NCBI GenBank assembly: GCA_007120685.1 | Contig: SKNG01000147.1 | Span: forward strand, 1 to 6,853 | DNA from: Paracoccaceae bacterium | GTDB taxonomy: Bacteria; Pseudomonadota; Alphaproteobacteria; Rhodobacterales; Rhodobacteraceae | Direction: 5' to 3' | Length of the DNA stretch: 6,853 nt | Shown here: piece by piece, positions 1 through 4,405 of the stretch | How positions within the stretch are numbered: position 1 is the first letter of the stretch | How the letters are laid out: every line of letters starts with the position of its first letter | Translations under genes and position numbers: made by a program | The notes under the pieces: generated by a model | Database searches by the model: none | Seen by the model: only the letters and a program-made list of their open reading frames with translations | What the model was told of the DNA's origin: nothing

Positions 1-258
1 AGGGGCGGCGGGCTCTGCCACCGCGGTGGCGGTATCGGCGGCGGCAGGCTCGACGGGGCGCAGCAGCAGCGGCGCCGTCGTCTGGGTTCCCGTCTCGGAT
101 CCCGTCTCGGTCGCCACCCGGGCGGCGGTCCCGGCGGGCGCGGCGCGCAGCCCCGGGGACAGCGCACCGGACACGACCGCGGCACCCGGCGTTTCTCCGG
201 CAAGGCGCCGGGCGCGTTCGGCGCGGGCCTTTGCAATCGCGGACTGGATCTTCTCCAT
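1..258 (-). CDS. N-terminus of a probable polysaccharide-associated tyrosine kinase (CpsD/CapB-like), cut by the window edge
   Basis: The frame runs from ATG at 258 to the left edge, giving 86 residues without a stop. A Shine-Dalgarno GAGGA lies about seven bases upstream (266-270), which supports this start. The protein opens with MEKIQSAIAKARAERARR, a basic amphipathic helix of the kind that begins the stand-alone BY-type tyrosine kinases of alphaproteobacterial EPS loci. It continues as an Ala/Pro/Thr-rich low-complexity linker from about residue 25 to 86. The Walker motifs and tyrosine-rich tail that would prove a kinase are outside the window, so the function rests on the opening helix and on its place downstream of the chain-length gene. 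Such kinases phosphorylate themselves and gate polymer length and export together with the Wzz-type partner in the inner membrane. Coding status is fairly secure. Kinase identity is a good inference, and another ParA/MinD-like ATPase remains possible. Confidence 0.68.
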   Translation of the reverse strand, partial: MEKIQSAIAKARAERARRLAGETPGAAVVSGALSPGLRAAPAGTAARVATETGSETGTQTTAPLLLRPVEPAAADTATAVAEPAAP

Positions 259-287
259 GCTTCGTTCCTCTTACCCCGGGCCGGCCA

Positions 288-302
288 GAGCGCGCCGCGC
301 TC
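288..302. repeat. Near-palindrome just upstream of the kinase start
   Basis: GAGCGCG (288-294) and CGCGCTC (296-302) are exact reverse complements around a single C at 295. The element sits 18 bases upstream of the kinase Shine-Dalgarno. It could be an operator half-turn or an RNA hairpin. In DNA this GC-rich, chance cannot be excluded. Confidence 0.3.
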
Positions 303-306
303 CGCG

Positions 307-435
307 GCCGTCACGCGACCCGCCCTGTCCTTCCGATCCCGCAAGGAGCCGGCACAACCCGGTTTCCCCTGCGGTTACACTGCTCTGGAGCGGATCGCGC
401 GGCCCTGCCGTCACGCGCTCTGCCCTGTCCTTCCG
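307..435. repeat. Direct repeat pair, 29 bp, copies at 307-335 and 407-435
   Basis: Two 29-base copies lie in the gap between the chain-length gene and the kinase gene, offset by exactly 100 bases. Both contain GCCGTCACGCG, then a variable four-base block, then GCCCTGTCCTTCCG. They differ only within the four-base block (three differences of 29). Matching stops sharply at both ends. The 71 bases between the copies show no similarity to each other or to the repeat. Possible readings are duplicated regulator sites in front of the kinase gene or a relic of a local duplication. Confidence 0.75.
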
Positions 436-440
436 TCAAC

Positions 441-485
441 GCATGCCGTTTCGCGCAAACCGGTTCGCGCCGTTGCGCCGCATGC
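441..485. repeat. Nested dyad symmetry after the chain-length gene
   Basis: An 18-bp palindrome (453-470) has the core AACCGGTT flanked by GCGC on both sides, with one mismatched pair. It is enclosed by two GCATGC hexamers at 441-446 and 480-485, nearly concentric with the core. On the leftward transcript this would fold immediately after the chain-length coding end. There is no following U-run, so it is not a standard intrinsic terminator. It could still stall or stabilise the mRNA between the two genes. Confidence 0.4.
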
Positions 486-486
486 G

Positions 487-2112
487 CTAGCCACTTCCGT
501 CCGGCACGCCGATCCCGCCGCCGGGGGTCAGGCTCTCGCGCAGCCGGTCGACCAGCTCGTCAAGCCCGGTCGCGCGCATGGTCTGCGCAAACAGCAGATC
601 GATCGGCCGATAATAGGTGTCGACCGCCCAGATCGCGGCGGGCAGGCCGGCAATCACCAGAAGCAAGGCCAGACCGATAAGCGCCGAGCGCCGCCGCGCC
701 TCGCCCCGGGTGCGCATGTAGGGCACGGTGGCGAAGGCGACGATATTCAGCCGGGCCGTCAGATCCTGCGGCCGGCGCACCGCCCGGTTCAGAAGCTCCA
801 GCAGGAGGATGAAGCCCAGACCCAGCGCCAGCCCGGCACCGACGCCGGCCGCGGCGACCATCGTCCGGTTCGGCCGGTCGGGCGCCCGGGGCGGGGTGGC
901 CTGTTCGATCACCGAAATGCGCTGCCCGCGCGACAGCGCCTCGATGGTCTCGCCGGTCGCGGCCCGGGCCCGGGCCGCCACGGCCTGGTTGTACTGGTTC
1001 TGCACATTGGTATGGTCGCGTTCCAGCGCCTCCAGCGCGATGGTATTGGCCGGCGTCGCCTCGATCGTCCGCGACAGGTCTTCCAGCCGGCCCTGCACCC
1101 GGGTGATCTCGTCGCGCGCAAAGGTGATCTGGCCATCGATGTCGGCCAGCTGAAGCTGGAACGCGGCCTGTTGCGGGTCGACGCCGGGCTCTGCCCCGCC
1201 TTGCTCGGCGATCGTGGCTTCCAGTGCCTGTATCTGCGCCTCGATCATCTGCACGCGCGGGTTCTGCGGCGACAGCGTCACCCGTGCCCGCGCCAGATCT
1301 TCGCGCAGACCCTGCAACCGGCGCTCCTCGGGGCTGAGCGGCCCCGCAGAGATCGGGCCGACCTGCCCGGTCGTCTCGAAAAGCGTGACCAGCCGCTCGC
1401 GCCGGTCCGCAAGCCCCGCAACCGTGCGTTCAAGCTGCGCCAGCCGTTCCTGATCGGCAAGCTGCTGACGGCGGCGAAAATCCAGACTGTCGGGCAGCGC
1501 CTCGCGGTTTTCGTTGCGGAACGCCAGGATGCGCTCGCGGCGGATCGCCAGTTCGCGGTCCAGCCGTTCGACCTCCTGCTCGAAGAAATCCAGCGTCTGG
1601 CCGGCCACCGCGGTGCGCAGGCGGACATTCTCGGCCAGCATCTGGGTGACGATCTCGTTGACGACATTCGCCGACAGCTGCGGCGTCGCGGCGGGAAAGG
1701 AGATGGAGACGATGGTCGCCTGCTGCGGGCCGCGGCGGGCCTGGCCGCCCCTGACGGCAATGTCGATCCGCGCGCGCAGATCGGCCACGATCTCGTCGGG
1801 GTCCAGCCGGCGCGGGCTCTGCCCGGGCAGGGGCGCGTAGATCTGCAGCCGGTTGGCCAGTTCCATCAGGTTCGCCCGGGTCAGGATGCGCTGCTGGATG
1901 ATCTGCAACTGTTCGGTTGTCTGGGTGCGCACCGTGGATGCGGCCAGATTGTCGGGGATCTGCTCGGCTTCGACCAGAAGCCGGGCCTGGGCGACATAGA
2001 CCGGCGGCAGCACCTGCGACAGCGTGATGCCGACCGCCGAACCCAGCGCCAGGAACAGCACGAACCAGTGCAGGCGGCGCAGGAACAGGGACAGGTAGTA
2101 ACGAAGATCCAT
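487..2112 (-). CDS. Wzz-type polysaccharide chain-length determinant (exosortase/EPS-associated family)
   Basis: The 541-residue protein is an inner-membrane polysaccharide co-polymerase that sets chain length and couples polymerisation to export. A Wzz-like N-terminus (MDLRYYLSLFLRR) leads into a first membrane helix at about residues 15-35. A periplasmic region follows, with long charged coiled-coil stretches between about 170 and 400 (for example FFEQEVERLDREL). The Pro-rich turn APDRPNR then leads to a second helix at about 418-442, as usual in this family. A third hydrophobic segment lies at about 475-497, followed by a tail of some 45 residues. No Walker motifs are present, so it depends on a separate kinase, which fits the next gene downstream. 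ATG at 2112 lies three bases after the ATPase stop and overlaps none of it; a GAGGGG stretch upstream can serve as ribosome site, so coupled translation is likely. The family call is secure. Assignment to the XrtA-type subgroup is inferred from length and neighbours. Confidence 0.92.
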   Translation of the reverse strand: MDLRYYLSLFLRRLHWFVLFLALGSAVGITLSQVLPPVYVAQARLLVEAEQIPDNLAASTVRTQTTEQLQIIQQRILTRANLMELANRLQIYAPLPGQSPRRLDPDEIVADLRARIDIAVRGGQARRGPQQATIVSISFPAATPQLSANVVNEIVTQMLAENVRLRTAVAGQTLDFFEQEVERLDRELAIRRERILAFRNENREALPDSLDFRRRQQLADQERLAQLERTVAGLADRRERLVTLFETTGQVGPISAGPLSPEERRLQGLREDLARARVTLSPQNPRVQMIEAQIQALEATIAEQGGAEPGVDPQQAAFQLQLADIDGQITFARDEITRVQGRLEDLSRTIEATPANTIALEALERDHTNVQNQYNQAVAARARAATGETIEALSRGQRISVIEQATPPRAPDRPNRTMVAAAGVGAGLALGLGFILLLELLNRAVRRPQDLTARLNIVAFATVPYMRTRGEARRRSALIGLALLLVIAGLPAAIWAVDTYYRPIDLLFAQTMRATGLDELVDRLRESLTPGGGIGVPDGSG

Positions 2113-2115
2113 GGC

Positions 2116-3039
2116 TCAGCGCCCCTCGCCGGTGCGGATGTTCGGATTGATCGGAACCGGCGTGATATTGCCGGAGGCAGGCGGATCGACCGCGGCGGGC
2201 ACCGACGCCCCGCCCGCAAAGAAGGTGCCATCGGCCAGCACCTGATCGATCAGGGCCTCGTCGATATCGACCTCGCCGGCGGCATAGGCATAGACCATCG
2301 CCAGGTCGCACAGCTGGTTGACCAGCCGCGGCACGCCGGCGGTCGCCTTCTGGATACGGGCGCAGGCGGCCTCCGAAAAGATCGCCCGCCGCGCCCCGGC
2401 GACGGTCAGCCGGTGGCGGATATAGGCCGACACATTCTGCGCATCCATCGCCGGCAGATGGGTGCTGGCGGTCACCCGCTGGGCGAATTGCACCATGTCG
2501 GGCCGGCGGATGGTGTCGCGCAGTTCCGGCTGACCGATCAGCACCAGCTGCAGAAGCTCGTCCTTGCCGGAATTGATGTTGGTGAACATGCGCAGCTCTT
2601 CCAGGCTCTCGCGGCTGAGGTTCTGCGCCTCGTCGAAGATCAGGATCACCCGCCGCCCGGCGCTGTATTCAGCGATCAGGAATTCCTGGAAACGGGCGAA
2701 GAGATCGACATAGGTCGCCTCGGGCGGGGCCGGCTGGGACAGCGCCATCAGCACCCAGCGCAAAAGCTCGCCCCGGTCGCCATGGGCGTTGGTCACGAAG
2801 CCCACCTGCACGTTGTCGTCGAGCATGCCAAGCAGGTGATGCACCAGGGTGGTCTTGCCCGCGCCGATCTCGCCGGTGATCAGCGTGATCGGCGCCCGGC
2901 TGATGAAACCGTATTCCAGCATCACGAAGGCACGCTGATGCGCCGGCGACCAGAACAGGAAGCTGGGATCGGGCACCAGGCTGAAGGGGCGCTCGGTCAG
3001 GCCGAAATGCTCGGTGTAGATGTCGAAGGATTGCACCAT
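2116..3039 (-). CDS. ExeA-like AAA ATPase of the EPS/PEP-CTERM-associated type
   Basis: The protein is 307 residues from ATG at 3039. The N-terminal signature HFGLTERPFSLVPDPSFLFW (residues 11-30) is typical of ExeA/GspA-like ATPases found next to EPS and exosortase genes. Walker A is GEIGAGKTT (56-64) and Walker B is VILIFDEAQ (131-139). A sensor-like strand LVLIGQPEL covers about 165-173, and a GVPRLVNQLC motif lies near residue 238. The last 30 residues are Pro/Asn-rich and probably disordered. There is no signal peptide or membrane segment, so it is predicted to be cytoplasmic; its exact role in polysaccharide export is unresolved in the family. GTG at 3045 could add two residues, but I prefer ATG because GAG stands five bases before it. 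It is the first gene of the leftward block and is followed after three bases by the chain-length gene. Identification is strong; the mechanism is inference. Confidence 0.92.
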   Translation of the reverse strand: MVQSFDIYTEHFGLTERPFSLVPDPSFLFWSPAHQRAFVMLEYGFISRAPITLITGEIGAGKTTLVHHLLGMLDDNVQVGFVTNAHGDRGELLRWVLMALSQPAPPEATYVDLFARFQEFLIAEYSAGRRVILIFDEAQNLSRESLEELRMFTNINSGKDELLQLVLIGQPELRDTIRRPDMVQFAQRVTASTHLPAMDAQNVSAYIRHRLTVAGARRAIFSEAACARIQKATAGVPRLVNQLCDLAMVYAYAAGEVDIDEALIDQVLADGTFFAGGASVPAAVDPPASGNITPVPINPNIRTGEGR

Positions 3040-3076
3040 GCTCACTCAGCCATTGTACCACCTAAACGACGGCGTC

Positions 3077-3089
3077 CGGATGCCATCCG
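3077..3089. promoter_or_regulatory. Operator-like palindrome upstream of the ATPase gene
   Basis: CGGATG (3077-3082) and CATCCG (3084-3089) are perfect reverse complements around one base. The element lies 38 bases upstream of the ATPase start, where a repressor site or leader hairpin would be expected. The heptamer CTAAACG also occurs on either side, at 3062-3068 and 3103-3109. Confidence 0.35.
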
Positions 3090-3111
3090 CTGTCGAGCCG
3101 TTCTAAACGCA

Positions 3112-3127
3112 AGCAATGGCCAATCCA
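3112..3127 (-). promoter_or_regulatory. Candidate promoter for the ATPase/chain-length operon (sigma-54-like)
   Basis: Read leftward, TGGATTGGCCATTGCT has GG and GC exactly 10 bases apart and matches 9 of 12 defined positions of the sigma-54 consensus TGGCACGNNNNTTGCW, including the whole -12 block. It would start transcription near 3101, giving a leader of about 60 bases. EPS/PEP-CTERM loci in other proteobacteria often encode the sigma-54-type regulator PrsR, so the idea fits the context. A weak sigma-70 pair overlaps it (TTGGAT, 17 bases, TAGAAC). Confidence 0.28.
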
Positions 3128-3162
3128 AGTTGGGATCACGACAATTTTGCGGCATGATCCGA

Positions 3163-3191
3163 GCGGAAAGAGGGGTGCCCGTTCTTTCCGC
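3163..3191. repeat. Inverted repeat, 9-bp arms
   Basis: GCGGAAAGA (3163-3171) pairs perfectly with TCTTTCCGC (3183-3191) across 11 bases. The same right arm recurs at 3204-3212 inside the second copy of the adjacent tandem repeat, so the left arm can pair with either. No T-run follows on either strand, which argues for a protein-binding site rather than a terminator. Confidence 0.6.
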
Positions 3192-3223
3192 AAGACCTGA
3201 TCTTCTTTCCGCAAGACCTGATC
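3182..3223. repeat. Perfect 21-bp tandem duplication
   Basis: Two identical head-to-tail 21-base units occupy 3182-3202 and 3203-3223. Each starts TTCTTTCCGC and ends ACCTGATC. A 21-base period equals two helical turns, so both copies present the same DNA face. The units lie about 55 to 110 bases upstream of the sigma-54-like candidate, the usual range for activator sites. Direct observation for the repeat; the binding-site role is inference. Confidence 0.85.
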
Positions 3224-3253
3224 CGGAAGCTGATTCGGGGCCTGATTCGGGAT
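3218..3253. repeat. 12-bp degenerate triplicate
   Basis: Three consecutive 12-base units, CTGATCCGGAAG (3218-3229), CTGATTCGGGGC (3230-3241) and CTGATTCGGGAT (3242-3253), share CTGATYCGG. The first unit begins inside the end of the preceding 21-bp tandem repeat, so the two arrays are fused and probably grew from one another by slippage. Confidence 0.7.
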
Positions 3254-3254
3254 T

Positions 3255-3276
3255 CTGGCGCGCAACACGCGGCCAG
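3255..3276. other. Potential hairpin following the small leftward frame
   Basis: CTGGC+GCG (3255-3262) pairs with CGC and GCCAG (3268-3270, 3272-3276) around the loop CAACA, with one bulged G at 3271. In the leftward transcript it would form 15 bases after the stop of the 30-codon frame at 3292-3384. A T-run lies on the plus strand at 3285-3289, but too far from the stem for a classic terminator. Confidence 0.4.
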
Positions 3277-3291
3277 GCGAGCGGTTTTTGC

Positions 3292-3384
3292 CTAAAATGC
3301 AACCAATGGTTGCCAGGACATGCCCGCCCTGCGGCGAAACCCTGGCAGAAATCGGTTCGCTTGCAGAAACAGTCTGTAAACCAT
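3292..3384 (-). CDS. Possible leader peptide or small protein, 30 codons
   Basis: ATG at 3384 is preceded by AGGAGA (3393-3398) with an eight-base spacer, the best-looking Shine-Dalgarno in the control region. The frame encodes 30 residues ending at TAG (3292-3294). It starts MVYRLFLQANRFLPGF, contains an RRR triplet at 17-19 and ends PLVAF, so it is basic and aromatic, without a signal peptide or full membrane helix. It points toward the ATPase gene and is followed by a hairpin at 3255-3276, an arrangement that resembles a translated leader. I recognise no family. Composition is intergenic rather than gene-like, so the ribosome site may be accidental. Confidence 0.25.
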   Translation of the reverse strand: MVYRLFLQANRFLPGFRRRAGMSWQPLVAF

Positions 3385-3474
3385 GGCAATTATCTCCTGA
3401 AATCCTCGGGTTGCCAGAGGGTTGCCAGAAGGCTGCCGCAAGGCGGTGATTGTCCGCGGGCCCAGAAGTTGCCA
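3310..3474. promoter_or_regulatory. Cluster of TTGCCA / TGGCA sites
   Basis: TTGCCA occurs at 3310-3315, 3411-3416, 3422-3427 and 3469-3474. The reverse-oriented forms CTGGCA and TGGCAA occur at 3342-3347 and 3384-3389. TGCCAGG (3311-3317) and CCTGGCA (3341-3347) form an inverted pair. Six such hexamers in 165 bases, in both orientations and in the least GC-rich part of the window, look like repeated binding sites for one regulator. None has a convincing -10 partner, so they are unlikely to be simple -35 elements. Confidence 0.45.
3408..3440. repeat. 11-bp tandem triplicate containing TTGCCA
   Basis: GGGTTGCCAGA occurs at 3408-3418 and again at 3419-3429. A third, diverged unit AGGCTGCCGCA follows at 3430-3440. 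The period is close to one helical turn. On the opposite strand the first two units create TGGCAACCCTCTGGCA (3412-3427), which has sigma-54-like GG and GC at the right spacing (9 of 12 positions). Confidence 0.75.
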
Positions 3475-3511
3475 TAGTCGGGTTGGCCGAGAATGCGGCC
3501 GTCGGTGTTCC

Positions 3512-3540
3512 TTGTCGGTTTCCTTCGGTATCCAGATGAT
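3512..3540 (+). promoter_or_regulatory. Candidate sigma-70-type promoter for the transferase gene
   Basis: TTGTCG (3512-3517) and GATGAT (3535-3540) are separated by 17 bases, each matching four of six consensus positions. Transcription would start near 3547, giving an 80-base leader that contains the 12-bp triplicate at 3563-3598. Alphaproteobacterial promoters are often this weak, so the call is tentative. Confidence 0.3.
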
Positions 3541-3562
3541 TGTGATCTACCAGCCCCAGCTT

Positions 3563-3598
3563 CCCGCTACCGCCCCCGCTACCGCCCCCGGTGCCGCC
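3563..3598. repeat. 12-bp tandem triplicate in the transferase leader
   Basis: CCCGCTACCGCC occurs twice (3563-3574, 3575-3586), followed by CCCGGTGCCGCC (3587-3598). The array ends 29 bases before the transferase start and 17 bases before its Shine-Dalgarno. Copy-number change would lengthen or shorten the leader by 12 bases. It resembles a coding repeat because 12 is divisible by three, but upstream in-frame starts lack a ribosome site. Confidence 0.8.
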
Positions 3599-3627
3599 TG
3601 CCGTTTGCAGCCGGCGGGAGGTCCGCA

Positions 3628-4287
3628 ATGACCCTCACCTGTTCCGACATCGCCGCCGAACGCCGCGCCGCGCCGCCGCCGGGGCTTTACCGCCGCGCCG
3701 GCAAGCGCGCGCTCGATCTTGGCCTCGTGCTGCTGGCCGCCCCCTTCGTGCTGCTGGTGATGCCGCTGCTGGCGCTCTTCGTCATGCGCGACGGCAGCCT
3801 GCCCTTCTACCATCAGGACCGGATCGGCCATGGCGGGCGCCGCTACCGGATCTGGAAGCTGCGCACCATGGTGCCGGATGCCGACGCCCGGCTGGCCCAG
3901 CTTCTGGCCACCGACCCCCATGCCCTGGCCGAATGGAAGCATTGCCAGAAGCTGCGCAACGATCCCCGGGTAACCCGCACCGGCCAGTTCCTGCGCGCCA
4001 CCTCGCTCGATGAATTGCCGCAACTGTGGAACGTGCTGCGCGGCGAGATGAGCCTGGTCGGCCCCCGGCCGATGTTGCCCGAACAGCAGGCACTCTACCC
4101 CGGGCAGGCCTATTATACCCTCCGCCCCGGCATCACCGGCCCCTGGCAGGTGTCGGAGCGCAACCGCTCCTCCTTTGCCGAACGCGCGCGCTTCGACGAC
4201 GACTACGAGCACGCGCTGTCCTTTGCCACCGATCTGCGCCTGCTGATCGCCACCCTGCGGGTCGTGCTGCGCCGCACCGGCTGCTGA
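3628..4287 (+). CDS. Sugar transferase, undecaprenyl-phosphate phosphoglycosyl transferase (ExoY/PssY-like)
   Basis: The 219-residue protein is a small monotopic phosphoglycosyl transferase (Bac_transf family). It would move a sugar phosphate from a nucleotide sugar to undecaprenyl phosphate, the first committed step of EPS repeat-unit assembly at the inner membrane. It has KRALDL (26-31), a single membrane helix at about 31-53 with internal prolines at 39 and 46, and the family block FYHQDRIG..YRIWKLRTM (60-81). The catalytic Asp-Glu dyad is D128-E129 in SLDELPQLWNVLRGEMSLVGP. RPGITGPWQVSERN follows at 166-179. ATG at 3628 has GGGAGGT at 3616-3622; a frame-open start 135 bases upstream would add an Arg/Pro-rich stretch made of the leader repeats and has no support. 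Length matches short ExoY-type enzymes rather than the long WbaP/WcaJ form. Which sugar it uses cannot be told. It leads the rightward block. Confidence 0.94.
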   Translation: MTLTCSDIAAERRAAPPPGLYRRAGKRALDLGLVLLAAPFVLLVMPLLALFVMRDGSLPFYHQDRIGHGGRRYRIWKLRTMVPDADARLAQLLATDPHALAEWKHCQKLRNDPRVTRTGQFLRATSLDELPQLWNVLRGEMSLVGPRPMLPEQQALYPGQAYYTLRPGITGPWQVSERNRSSFAERARFDDDYEHALSFATDLRLLIATLRVVLRRTGC

Positions 4288-4300
4288 GCGGGCGGCCGCG

Positions 4301-4342
4301 GCCCGTAACGACAGGCCCGTAACGACAGGCCCGTAACGACAG
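4301..4342. repeat. Perfect 14-bp tandem triplicate
   Basis: Three identical units GCCCGTAACGACAG occupy 4301-4314, 4315-4328 and 4329-4342. A shortened degenerate unit GCCGATCACAG follows (4343-4353). The array begins 13 bases after the transferase stop codon and directly follows the 10-bp palindrome GGCCGCGGCC (4294-4303). Because 14 is not a multiple of three, it would be a frameshifting repeat if it were coding, consistent with non-coding DNA. Confidence 0.9.
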
Positions 4343-4396
4343 GCCGATCACAGGCCGGCGATCACGATCCCCTGAGCAGGAAGGGCATCCATGGTC

Positions 4397-4405
4397 GGGG
4401 GGGGG
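4397..4405. repeat. Homopolymer run of nine G
   Basis: Nine consecutive G residues lie 66 bases upstream of the TPR lipoprotein start. It is the longest homopolymer in the window. The run falls between a TGG (4392-4394) and GCA (4405-4407) whose GG and GC have the sigma-54 spacing of 10 bases, though only 7 of 12 consensus positions match. Downstream, a weak stem CTGT/ACAG (4412-4431) is followed by T5 at 4434-4438, which might be a poor terminator of the transferase transcript. Confidence 0.7.

Larger units (their letters stand above)
3040..3627. promoter_or_regulatory. Divergent control region between the two EPS blocks
   Basis: These 588 bases separate the leftward ATPase gene from the rightward transferase gene and must hold the promoters of both. 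Base composition drops well below that of the genes: 3121-3180 is 55 percent GC and 3361-3420 is 47 percent. From left to right it contains a palindrome (3077-3089), sigma-like candidates (3112-3127), an inverted repeat (3163-3191), a 21-bp tandem pair (3182-3223), a 12-bp triplicate (3218-3253), a hairpin (3255-3276), a small leftward frame (3292-3384), an 11-bp triplicate within a cluster of TTGCCA sites (3310-3474), a rightward promoter candidate (3512-3540) and a 12-bp triplicate (3563-3598). Longer frames through it (115 and 188 codons leftward) have implausible composition and read through the repeats, so I treat the region as non-coding. Confidence 0.8.

Noticed and set aside
487..513. 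VPDGSG at the C-terminus of the chain-length protein as a VPDSG-like sorting signal
   Set aside because: A sorting signal needs a membrane helix and basic cluster after the motif; here the protein simply ends, so the resemblance is coincidental.
26..680. Rightward frames of 154 and 149 codons at the left edge
   Set aside because: They are Arg/Ala/Pro/Ser-rich, lack ribosome sites and overlap the opposite-strand kinase start and the end of the chain-length gene.
3163..3223. CRISPR-like array
   Set aside because: The units are tandem without spacers and there are only two of them, with no cas genes.
1012..3477. Rightward open frame of 821 codons across the ATPase and chain-length genes
   Set aside because: It is antisense to two well-identified genes, has Gln/Arg/His-rich low-complexity composition and no ribosome site; GC-biased third positions remove stops on the opposite strand.
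3493..3627. Extended N-terminus for the sugar transferase
   Set aside because: The extra 45 residues come from the repeat-containing leader, are Arg/Pro-rich and have no ribosome site, whereas ATG at 3628 has a good one and gives a normal family length.
3042..3628. Leftward frames of 115 and 188 codons in the divergent region
   Set aside because: Their sequence is shaped by the short DNA repeats, has unusual Cys/Trp content and no recognisable domain; the TTG start of the shorter one sits only three bases from the Shine-Dalgarno, which fits the ATG at 3384 better.
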